Source: Oikopleura dioica
Taxonomy: Eukaryota > Chordata > Appendicularia > Copelata > Oikopleuridae
Direction of reading: 5' to 3'
Length of the DNA: 64,000 nt
Assembly: GCA_907165135.1 (NCBI GenBank)
Contig: OU015568.1
Coordinates: forward strand, 16,007,208-16,071,207
A model generated the notes under the pieces. The model was not told the origin of the DNA. It searched no databases and saw nothing but the letters and a program-made list of their open reading frames with translations. A program made the translations under genes and the position numbers. Each line of letters starts with the position of its first letter. Positions within the stretch are counted from its first letter, which is position 1. Shown one piece after another: positions 21,401 to 31,700 of the stretch.

Positions 21401-24066
21401 AGCTTCAAGCGGTTTCGTTGCTCGACTTCGGCGACAAGGTCATCAGTAGAAAACTGACCTCGGACAACCATGATGAGGCTCTTGATCACATCTGGCTCGC
21501 AATCGACATCCAAAAGGCCACCAATGACCTGAGGGAGTCGAGATGGGTTAACTTTCTGGACGTAGATCTCGATGTACTTCTGGAGATTATTTCTGTAAAG
21601 ATGGAGAACCAAGTCGTGGACGAAGTCGAATCGATCGCAGACGATGATCAAAGGAAGTTGGTCAGACATTTTCTGCTCTTTCAAGAAGTTCTTGACTTTT
21701 TCAGGCTCGTAGCAGTTAGATTCTCGGCAGATTCGCTCGACTTCCTTGATTTGGTTGGTCTTGACGGCGGCTTCAATGAATTTGAAATGGACTTCGGGGT
21801 CCTGGCTGAAGTTGACCACGGCTCCGAGGAAGTAGAAAAGACCTTCGTAAGACTTGAATGATTCAAAGATGGCAATGAGCTTATCAGCGCCGAGCTGTTC
21901 GTGGTATTTTCCGGCAACCTTGACAACAAGTGACAAGTTAACGCGAATGTTGGCAGTGAGCATCGCCTTCAAGCACTCGAGAGAGTCTTCGACAGAGAGA
22001 TTTCCGAAGTACTGGACGAGCCAGTCGGGCTGGAGAAGATGGGTGTGAATGATTGCTCGCTTGATATCGTAGAGATCAGTGTAGTGCTCAAGAGCTCGCT
22101 GAAGAAGGCCAGCCTTTTCGCAAAGTTGGGCAATGTAAGGTCGATCGTAGTGAGAGAAAACTTGGTTACCAAGAATAGCGTCAGCGACTTGCTGAGTTCC
22201 ACCCATCAGGTTCATTTCAAGAAGCTTCGTCTGGAGGTGTCCTTCTGAGGGTCGGTTGTTCTTGAGACCATCCAAGAGGAAAGCAGTGCACTGTTGGACA
22301 AGTCGGAATTCAGAGAAAACGTCAACGATCTGCGAAATATCAGCCAAAGGCTCATCATCAGCGACGAGGGATTGAGCGAACTTGGTGCCCTGATCAGGAT
22401 TCATACGCATGATATGTCGCAGAAGGAAGATGTAATCGGGCGTGAAGCCAACTTTCTGGGAATATTGAACAATCTTGTCGAATTGGCCAGTTTCAGCGAA
22501 GCAGCTGACGACTTTGTTAGGTGCGTTGGCTCGGAGGTAAATGGAGAGCCCGAGAGTGGCGTCGGTCGGCTTTACAAGGTCACCAAGTTCTTCGGAGCAT
22601 TCGAGTTTGTCTTCCTTTAGCCATTTTTCAATGAGCTGCTTTCGGCCCTGGGCAAGGACCGGTCGGCAGAGTTCCATTGTTTCGACTTTGTTAAGCTTGC
22701 CAGCATCCAAGAGAATACCGAAATATTGAAGAAGTGGTGAGGTCTGTCCTGGCTGAGTTGGAACTTGTTGAAATTGCTGGATAACTTGAGTAGTTCTGAG
22801 AACACCACGAGGGGCTTTGGCGGCCACTTTGGCGGCGTCAGTGTACGCCCCTTGTTGAAAGAGAAGCTGGAACTTTTTGATGAAGAGATCATCAGCGCCG
22901 CCAAGGTCACATCGAGTAGCAATTTTCAAAGCCAAGTCATGGTTGTTCAGCTGACCCTGGCAGTATTGAACGATGTTAGACTCATCGATAGTAACGGCAA
23001 GGACTTGTCCCTTTCGGTTGACTCCCATCATACCACCAGTCGACTCTTGAGGTACGGTAACGAAGATGGTATCGCTTGAGATTCTGTTCATGAAGATGCA
23101 GATTCCGGTCTCGACATCGTACATGTGGATGTATCCATATTTTGTGACAAGGTAGATAACACCGTGCTTCTTCGACACTTGCATAGCGACTGGGAAGTCA
23201 TTGGCAGCTTCAGCTGGGAAGAAAACATCAGCTTGTCGCTTGGCGAAGGGTTGGTTTCCTGCTGCAGGTGAGCCAACTTCGATGATGTGAAGCTTGCCTC
23301 CAGCGGGGCCACGAACAGAGAAACAGAAAAGATTGGATTCTGCGTTGTTTCCTTCGGCTTTGAATTGAGTGAAAGCAGCCGCGTGACCTTCGATGGGTTG
23401 ACTAACTTTACGATCGACCTAAATAAGGGCATTAACATTTTTCTTCCAGGTAAAAATCAAAGACTTACTGAGTACAGCTGCATTGCTCCTTTGACTGCAC
23501 CACCAACGGCACTGATTCCAACGAGCAAGAGCCATTTCAGATCTGCGGAAGCTCTGTAGTTGATGATCTGGCAGCCTTGAAGGGAGCCATGTCTGTCGAA
23601 CACTTTAACTGGCGCGGATTCGCCTTCGATTGACCAGTGATAACACGCTTGATCTGTGGCAAGACCGACAATACTCGGCGTGATCCACTTCCAAAAGACG
23701 ACCTCTTCTGTCATATTATGTGCTTTCATTTTTGCTTTGAGTTCCATATTAAAAATTTGAAGAGTTTTGCCGGCTTTGAGAGCGATGATTTTACTAACGG
23801 GGTTCATGATGGCATTATCTGCCGTGATGGGACGTCGGATTGGATTCTGTGGATCTGCCATGTCGATAATGACGACTTGACTTTGATCTCCAACCTTTAC
23901 TTTTGGTAAAACAGAGAGTAAGTAATCAAAATCAAACCTGTTCGCGGACGCAAATGAACTTTTCGGACTCCATGGTGAGATTCGTGAACCCGACATTGGC
24001 CGCATTTATCCCGATGTTTATTAAATTCAAGTTCTCTTCGAACTTTATCGGCAAGTTCGCCGCCAT
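18439..24066 (-). CDS. CLTC: Clathrin heavy chain
   Basis: Ten constitutive exons (23938-24066, 23469-23894, 20482-23418, 19444-20277, 19289-19399, 19126-19250, 18962-19082, 18798-18920, 18592-18756, 18439-18549) encode 1,693 residues; human CHC17 has 1,675. Matches run the full length: the N-terminal beta-propeller ([31 protein letters not shown]), the leg repeats ([20 protein letters not shown]) and the trimerisation region ([20 protein letters not shown]). The C-terminus is Gly/Met/Pro rich, ending QFGGMPGQF. Clathrin forms the triskelion coat for endocytosis and Golgi sorting. The 2,937-nt exon is exceptionally long here. The start follows GTGTTCAG. Confidence 0.97.
20423..20443 (-). other. 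CLTC: Candidate 21-nt microexon in clathrin heavy chain
   Basis: Within the 204-nt interval between exons 20482-23418 and 19444-20277 the minus strand reads TATTGTTTCAG, 21 nt, GTAAGCG. The 21 nt encode Asp-Leu-Ala-Glu-Ser-Tyr-Thr in phase 0, inserting seven residues after LQMARKK and before [10 protein letters not shown]. Both flanking splice sites are strong and the remaining introns would be 145 and 38 nt. Skipping gives the usual conserved sequence, so it is probably an alternative exon. Confidence 0.55.
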
Positions 24067-24331
24067 CCCGTTGGCTTTCTCTGAACACAAAGCGCGTTAG
24101 ATTCTGGTCTCTGGCCTAAATTAGTCCACAAAGTAGCAGAAACTGATATTTTTGTTGTTAGTATGTGGGCAGGAAACGCGACAAAACAGGCGGCAAAAAT
24201 GATCTCGGACTGAATAAAGGTGCGAACTTCAAATCGTACGCGGCGGAGAAAAGTAAACGAAAACGCCAAAACGCCATTTTGAGTCGACAATCAGCATGCC
24301 ATCAGCTTCACCTGCATTACTCTCGTAGATT
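24067..24331. other. Spacer between ALG13 and clathrin heavy chain
   Basis: 265 bp on the minus-strand side between the ALG13 stop and the clathrin start. It carries the GTGTTCAG acceptor used just upstream of the clathrin start codon. A plus-strand open frame here has no support. Confidence 0.45.
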
Positions 24332-25018
24332 TCATAAACAAAACAGTCGACGAAGCTCCTGATTGATCAATCGAGGATTTCCAGGCGGGAATTCGGCCAG
24401 TTCAGCCTTTGCGATTGTATTCAAAGATTCCGTTAGGGTCTAAAAGGGTTAGGTCGAAGAGATGAGTGGTTAAATAGAACCTGAGGATAGCAGTACTCCA
24501 AATAATTGCATTCCTTCAGTGCACTTGCGAGCTCTAACTGGTGGTTATCCATGAGAGTTTCATTTATCACTGAAACAAAATGATAACAGATTAGTCTACT
24601 GAGTCAGTAATTTACTGAGTCTCGATCTTATCAACTAACCGACCAGAAGCCTGCGGCGGTTCTCCAACGCTTCCAAGCAGCTTCCCGCGCCTGCATGAGA
24701 AATAATCAAATCCGCATTCTCGTAAAGCTTCTTCCAGGGATTCCCCCGCATATAGTCAAACGATTCAATTTCGATGGGCACATTGGGCACTTTCGGCGCC
24801 TAGGAATAAAAAGCAATCAAGCGTTATGTTGAGTATTTCGACTTACCGGGCCAGCGCCATGTTGAATGTAAACTTTTTCATAACCCAGTTGAGCTAGAAT
24901 TCTTTTTATTCGACCGGCTGGTCAAAGTCCGGTACCTGAGTGGCTCGTTCTCTGAAACAGCAGCAATGAGCTCTCTGAACTCGGTCGTCCCGACAGTGAC
25001 TAACGCGTATGATCCCAT
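24332..25018 (-). CDS. ALG13: ALG13, catalytic subunit of UDP-GlcNAc transferase
   Basis: Exons 24936-25018, 24847-24901, 24640-24799, 24481-24569 and 24332-24439 give 164 residues, matching the short eukaryotic ALG13 (about 165). Seen in order: ALVTVGTTEFRELI, LGYEKVYIQHGAG, ESFDYMRGN, ADLIISHAGAGSCLEALE, VINETLMDNHQLELA, EFPPGNP. With membrane-bound ALG14 it adds the second GlcNAc to dolichol in N-glycan synthesis at the cytosolic ER face. The first intron is only 34 nt. The start follows GAATTTAG|A and is 56 bp from the TTLL12 stop, so the two are probably co-transcribed. Confidence 0.95.
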
Positions 25019-25074
25019 TCTAAATTCATTGCATTGTTTATATTTGCGTATTTGCTCATAACGTCCGTTCGCAA

Positions 25075-27626
25075 CTATGCGTGTAACGCAATCAGCGGCA
25101 ATAAAGTTTTATCGTCACAGAACACTGTCTTGAATACTTTGTTCATGAAGTCTGGGTCCACCGAGAGCATCGCTGCCAGACTTGGATTGAAGTTGATCTC
25201 TAACAAGTACGGCCGAGCTGAGCCGTCGTCACTTTTTTCCAATACAAAGTCGGCGGCGTAAAAACCTCTGAATAAATCGATTTTGAGCATATTTCAGAGA
25301 GAGAGAGAGAGGCGCGTTTTTTACCTAGACTGGGGATAGTGCGAAATAACACAAGGAGGATTGTAGTCCTTAGAAATTGCAGCAATGAGAACATCCCTCA
25401 GAATCCTCGTAGATTGAGCACGAACAGCAGCATGGATATTCTTTCCTGGCGCAAGCTCATTCATCATTGGCGCAAAGTCCTTTTCAAAGAACATTCTCTC
25501 TGAGTAATCTCCATCCGTATCATCGTTGGATAACAGTCCCCCATTGTCGTACAGTTTCTCCAAATCAAAGTCCTTGGGACAAAAGAGCCCACGCACAATG
25601 TCGACGACATATGCTTCGATTGGCTGTATCGATTTGATAAAGAAATGATAGCGATAATGGAAGGCGCGGCGATTGATGGTGAATTGGTTGGTGATGAATT
25701 TCTGGACGACGAGGGGTTGGTTCAGTTCTCGATGGCGGAGAATTTCGATCAAGGAACTGGTCACGATCGTCTTGTCCGCGCGCTGCCCATTCCAAGACTT
25801 CATGATCCAAGTGTTTTCGAGTCCTTCTCTTTCTCTGCGTTTGAATTCGGCGATGAAATTGGAAGCTTCAGAGAGCAAATCGTACGTAGGAGAATACCAG
25901 TGGACTGATGTCTCTCCGTCTTTGCGCTTTCGCTTCGCCATTTCAGTAAGGTCGACTTTTACGGTCATCAAATACTCGAACGGGAACGAGTTGACAATTT
26001 GATGTGGGGCCTGGTCAAACTGCTCCTGAAAGTCGTGCACCGGTTTTTGAAGCCAGAGAATGTCTGCGTTGCTTCGATCGGGCACCAACTCAAACAGCTC
26101 GTCCGTTAAGTGTTTTTGCACCTGAGCCGTTTCCGCGTAAACTTTGATGTTTTTCGCTGGGGGTTGGATTTCCGGAATCATGTGCGATTCCAAACTGGGA
26201 AGCGTCATTTTCAACTTGTCGGCGATTTTCTCGAAGAATTCATCCAGTTTCTTTGGAGCGGCAGGAGAGGCGTCCAATTTCGCCTGAACCCAAGGATACA
26301 GTCGAATTACACGGTCGTCCGTCTTCGATGAGCCTGACGCATAATCCCTTGTGACCTCTTCGTATGGACGGAGACTTCGCTTAGGGAACATAATTGAAAT
26401 GGAGTAGCCGTAGAACTGGCAGAAGAAAGGAATGACCACGAAATTGGGATCCCCATGATGGCGGATTCGCGAGCCGAACTCATCCAGCAAGTACCAAAAT
26501 GCTGCGTTTTCGCCATCGATACAGATGTTGTAAACTTGACCCCAAGACCAGATCTCATCAAGAATTTCGTCCTATAATTTTGAAATAGGCTCGGAAACCT
26601 GTGTTCAAAACCTGAGTCAGGGTCCAGAAAGATCTGAAGCCGCTTTGCGGCTTTGTTAAAGAAAAAGCCGCCGCGCTGCTTTCATTAAAGATCTTTCTGG
26701 ACCCTTACTAGGGTTTTCTACACAGGTTCCTGTTTCTCAAAATTTATGATTGACGATTTTAAATTTCTGTAAGCAAAAATTGTATTCTGAAGAAAATTTA
26801 CCTTTTCCAAATTTTCCTTTTCGAAAATCCCCTCAAGCCGTTGCTTCAAATTCTCGTGTTCCTGTAATTGCTTCGCAGCCTCTGCCCTATCTCTCCAAGT
26901 CCAACAATGATCGATAAGCCAGATAGACTCTGGGCTTTGACAATCAATACCTTCTTCATTTCGTACAACAACCTTGTATTTTCTTATGATTGATTTACAA
27001 ACATGTTTCTATCACTAGATATGCCACGGCATCTGCCACGAGAAGATGACTCGCTTGGCCAAGAATTTACGACTTTTCACAAAGAAAAATTTTCGACACT
27101 GAGGGACTCTGATTGGGACAATTTTACAAGTGGCTTTGACCGGGGCAAAAGACCGTGAAGTGGGATATTGAATTTTCTCAATGATAATGAATTTTTATTT
27201 ACTATTCAAATAGGGGGTCCCAATCTAAACGCGAAAATTCATTTAGGAAGACCCAATTTTAACGGATTTTTGCATCGTTTAATTATTTATAAAATGCGTT
27301 AAAATGGGGACATTCTTTATGAATTTTCGAGTCAAAATAAGACCCCATATTTGATTAGGAAATAAAATTGATTATTCTTGAGAAATTGAATTCTTGAGAC
27401 ATTCTAAATGGCAACCTCCGAAAAAAAAAACATTGTAAATCTTTTTCCTATTACGCGGGATACCCTTATCCCCCTCCGAATTCTCGGCAAGTCCGAAATC
27501 TTCTCCAGCGTCAAATCTCTGTTCAATAATTTTTTCATACAACTTTTTCCAGAATCTCTTAGGAACCGCGCTGCTCTTCAAACTTGCTTCGTGGTATTTT
27601 TCAAAATTCTCATAATTAATTTCCAT
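25075..27626 (-). CDS. TTLL12: TTLL12 (tubulin-tyrosine-ligase-like with SET-like region)
   Basis: Exons 27432-27626, 26802-26972, 25325-26571 and 25075-25267 give 601 residues (human 644). Matches to TTLL12 span the protein: VPKRFWKKLYEKI and FDAGEDFG in exon 1, ESIWLIDHCWTWR, YLLDEFGSRI, EEVTRDYASG, FPFEYLMTVK, then the TTL part with WIMKSWNGQR, PLVVQKFI, the R-Y-H segment and LLEINFNPSL near the end. TTLL12 is a pseudo-ligase linked to tubulin and histone modification states. Introns of 230 and 459 nt each hold a MITE. The short 57-nt intron contains a GA/CT microsatellite. Confidence 0.93.
26585..26741. mobile_element. MITE family A, copy 1 (in TTLL12 intron 2)
   Basis: Inverted ends AACCTGTGTTCAAAACCTGA and, at the other side in reverse, AACCTGTGTAGAAAACCCTA, both continuing into GGGTCCAGAAAGATCT. 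The centre has short AAGCCGC/GCGGCTT hairpins. The outermost TIR part (GGCTCGG) is diverged on the right, so the exact ends and target duplication are not certain here. Confidence 0.75.
27209..27352. mobile_element. MITE family B (in TTLL12 intron 1)
   Basis: About 144 bp with imperfect inverted ends of about 34 bp. The left end reads AATAGGGGGTCCC and ends CGAAAATTCAT. The right end in reverse reads AATATGGGGTC and ends CGAAAATTCAT. No coding capacity. It is unrelated in sequence to family A. Confidence 0.65.
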
Positions 27627-27979
27627 TCTGAAAATGAAAGATTTGCCATCTTAGCAAAATACGATCGAAAAATTAAAAAGCATTTTTTGAAAGACTCTTT
27701 TTTTTCTGTAGGAATTCTAGAGCCGCTAAAAGTCAACAAATTGGCCGGCAGAAAGAGAGAGAAAGCTCTCGAATGACGTCATAGAAGGTCGCTGATTCAT
27801 GAGATTTGAGCGGAATTAGTCATTTTACAACTCCCGCCAATTCAGCCCATGAAAAGCAAAGATTTTTTATTTTTTTGATTTTTCAAGAAACCATAAAGGA
27901 TTTTCTTGTCCAAAAACTTAGATATTTTAATTGGCTTTACGGCTTTTCCTGACAATTTTTTCTTTAGAGAATTCTAGAG
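27627..27979. other. Divergent intergenic region, TTLL12 / plus-strand gene
   Basis: About 350 bp between the TTLL12 start (minus) and the provisional plus-strand gene, presumably a bidirectional promoter. AT rich; no clear motif. An acceptor-like TTCTAGAG lies directly before the ATG at 27980. Confidence 0.4.
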
Positions 27980-28707
27980 ATGAAAGAAGAAACTTCAGAA
28001 AACACGCCAAAGAGAACAGAACTTCCAAGAAAACGACAGAAAGACCATCTGAAGAAAGGAGAGAACCTGTAAAAGATGCTGGAGGCATGAATTTCCCGTC
28101 TCGAAAGTCGATTGTGCGTGGGCGAGGCACCTCCGCACGGTGGCGCAGCGCTCGATGCGAGCAATCACCCGGCTCTGCAGGTCACGTCCAGAGAAACTCT
28201 TCGCTTCTGAGTTTCAGTGATAAAAAACGAAGAAATCGTGCGATTTTTTGAAATGCTAAGAGTAAGAGATTCCTGCTCCAACGTATTTCCCGTCGATAGA
28301 GGCTGTAAGAATCGGTCGAAATGTCGAAGAAGATGACGAAGATGTACTCCCAATTTCGGACTGAAAAGGTAAGAAAAGTGATTTTTAAACTGGATTTGAG
28401 CGTTTTCGGGGGCTTTTCTTTAGATTTAGAGCTAATAGCGTTGTTCAGTGATGATTGCCGATTCTAAAAATGTCGATATGGCGTCGATTTCAGCACCAGA
28501 ACACCACCAGAAAACGCGAAAATCGAGCTAAGTGTCTCAAAATTGCGTGGCTCTTCTCAGCGCAATGGGGGCGCGCCACTGTCGCCCACGCACTCTGCCG
28601 CCTCCCGTTTCAAATCGCCGAAGCAGCCCAAGACGCACCACGAGCGGGCCACCCTCGCGAACTTTAACCGCCTGAAACCGACTGTTCCCGACCGAATTCG
28701 AGATTGA
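27980..28707 (+). CDS. Provisional small gene upstream of CHD1
   Basis: A four-exon model (27980-28068, 28108-28180, 28269-28343, 28561-28707) gives 127 residues with matching phases. The parts look coding: a basic N-terminus, then GEAPPHGGAALDASNHPALQ, PTYFPSIEAVRIGRNVEEDD, and a C-terminus with SPTHSAASRFKSPKQP and LANFNRLKPTVPDRIRD. No family was recognised. The third intron (217 nt, donor GTACTC) is the weakest point. The stop lies 83 bp before the CHD1 start, so it may be the first cistron of an operon with CHD1. The model is assembled by eye. Confidence 0.4.
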
Positions 28708-28790
28708 GAGTTTTACCAGAGGAAACCTAAGGGTCTAACGCACCTGGCAATACTAATTTGAGCCCGATTGATGGAGTGAAAATTGTCGAG

Positions 28791-31700
28791 ATGAGCGAAG
28801 ATTTATCGAGCAACAGCGATGAGAATCGACTATCTGACGATTCCGGAGAGGAACACATCCCTTCTGAACAAGGTTAGTAATGGTTTCAACCCTCTGAACA
28901 GCCTCTATCCCCAAATCCTAAAAAGACCCCTAAAATCCGCCAAAAACCCGGAAAATAGCCTGGAAAGCAATTCTCCAGGCTTTCCAATTACAAAACCCTT
29001 AAATCGTCTGTTTTTCATCCCTTATTTATTTCAATTACCCATCAACACTTTCTGACTGCTCAAAACAACACAGATACTGATTTTTACTAATAAAAAGGGT
29101 CGAAAAACCTTCTTTTCTGGAATTTCCAGAAAGTTGGAGAATCTCCAGATGGAGATTCTCGTCATATGTATTTTTCTACAGTTTTCAGAGAATTTAACCA
29201 TTCGATTTGGTTAAATCTTGTTATCTGGCTAACGAAAACGGTCATTTACAGTAAGAGCAGGGCAGATATCCGGAAAAATACTTGATTTTGTGGCTCAAGT
29301 CGGTTCGGAAATTGCTGAAAGCAATTCCAGGAGGGTAGTTGTTGGTAGTTACAAAGTTTTCATAGGTCCATGTAGTCGGAAAAGATAAGTTACCGGTTTC
29401 ATAGCGAGAAGAACTTTGAAATATTAGACAGTTTTCCGGTTTTCATAAATGTTTATGATAAATCTCATATTAACTACCCTTTTAGATTTTCTTTGCAATG
29501 ATGATTTTTAGTAACCTAGGAGTGAGTGGTAGTTCAAAAGAAAACCTTTGCTTCTGTTCCAGCTTGAATTTGAGCTCGGCGGCCTGTGAAGAAATCCTCA
29601 GTGAGAGTCCAAAAGATTTTTAATGAATTGCTGCTTCGCGGTTATAAAAAAAACGCTAAACAGCTATTCAATAAAGATCTTCGGGTCTCTGACTCAGGTT
29701 TCTTACAGGTTGCCGAGCCCAGGCTAGAATATGGCGGAAGAATGGGTTTTAATATTGTTAAAAATCATAGAAGATCTTAGAATCAAGGATTTCTCTTTTT
29801 ATTTGTTGGACTAGAATAATTAAAATTATGAATCTGGTTTGTTTTGAAAATGAGAAAGTACCACTTATAATTATTATCTCGATTGATTTACAATAAAGCC
29901 CTGGGTCTCGAATCCGTGGCGTTTTTTTGGAGCAGGGTTTGCTCTCGGGCGCTCGCGGCTCCGCGCCCCGGGGCAAGTGCGAAAAAAGCTCCACGAGGCT
30001 GGAGCAGGGCGGAGCTCCAGCGGCTGGAGCATGATCCGGCAACCGGAGCAGCGTTGACCGAGAAGGCGCAGCGCAGGCGTTCAAAAAGTGACAGCGCGCG
30101 CAACAACACTGAACAACTTTTATGCGCATCAATTGCACTTTTAGTATCTTTTCATATATAATTCATATTGGAATTATTATATTAGATGATAATATTTATA
30201 AAGTAGTGAAAAAATATGAAAAAAGAATATGATTATGATTCATAATTTATGAATATTTATTATAAATATGCTAATAAAACCTATTTTATCCATTATATTG
30301 ATTTTAATATTTCTGCAAAGAAAAAATACTCTGGAAAGATTCTACCGCGATAGTCTTCGCGTTAACTAATCGTCCCGGATTTATCCCGGAAATCCCTATG
30401 ATTTTGCATTGAACCACTTGGTTTTGTCACCTTCTGCTGAAAGGTTCGAACCTAACATGGGGCGCAATGTCAACAGAGTTCGAGTGCATGGAAAGGCACT
30501 AGTTCCGGGCGCGCTTTTCGCGCGATTTCCTGCCGCGCAGTCACTTCCAGTCAACAACCGGACAATTTCGGGAGGTTCTTCTTTACGCATAGTCCCAAGA
30601 ATTTGACAGGTGCTTGAGAGATATCTGTTTCTGGACATATCGAAAAATTAGAGATTTCTAAGCTTATTTAAAATATTTTTCGAGATTAAATTATGAATCA
30701 GAGCCACATTTTTAGTTATTTTATGATGTTTTTGACTGGGATTATGTCGAAATTAGCAAAGAAGCATAGGACGATTTTGGTGCGAAGGGCCGCGCCGCGC
30801 GCCGTTTTTCTGATAGAATCCCTACGGATATATATTAAAAATATTTAAAAGAATCAACAATTTTTAATAAAATTGATTTATGAGATACTAATCTATCAAT
30901 TGTTTCTTCAAGTGTTTGTAATGAGGTCGCGCAAATATATCCCTTGACCATCGAGAAAATAGAGCGCGCTAATGCTTTTTGGGCTTCCCGCGCAGCGCGT
31001 AAAGGCGCTTTCCCCCTCGTCACTTTTCCTGCTCCAGCGCCCGGAGCAGCCGTTTTCCTGCCCCAAGCGCGTGGAGTTTTTGGCGCCCGAGAGCAAACCG
31101 TGCTCCAAAAAAACGCCACGGATTCGAGACCCAGATAAAGCCTATAAATTTGTTTTCAGAGTCGGGTACCGACAGCGATTCTGGGGAGAAAACAAGTGAG
31201 AGCAACAATGATAGTAGTTCCAGCTCAGATTTCGCGCCAGCGAAAAAGAAAAAGAAGCGTGATTCCAACCGTTCTGAACGAGACATGGTCATGAAAGTTA
31301 TTCAAAATAACCCGGATGATTTTGGTGTGCGTAGATCAGCTCGGCCCGTGAAAAAATACTCGGAAGGCGACTCAGATGATGCTTCGTCTGATGACAACTA
31401 CGCACCTGTGCAGAGATACACTCAGCGCGCCGCTGCGAGAGCAGTCAAAGAAGTCGATTACGGGATCAGCTCTGAAGACTCCGACGAAGAAGACACCAAG
31501 AAAGTTACTCGTGTCGAAGTCGACGGTGATAAAATTGAAAAAGTCCTCGATTCCCGCGACGGTCCCGTTGGCTTTACCGGTGATCAGACGATTGCATACA
31601 ACGAGGACGAGCAGAAAAAAGTGTACCTCGCTGAATACGATGGTGAAACTGAGAAACAATATCTCATCAAATGGCAAGGTGAGATCCCCTCTACTACTTA

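Noticed and set aside
29100..29165. Short inverted repeat (GAGAATCTCCA and its complement) in CHD1 intron 1
   Set aside because: Only 11 bp per arm with no target duplication; too little to call an element.
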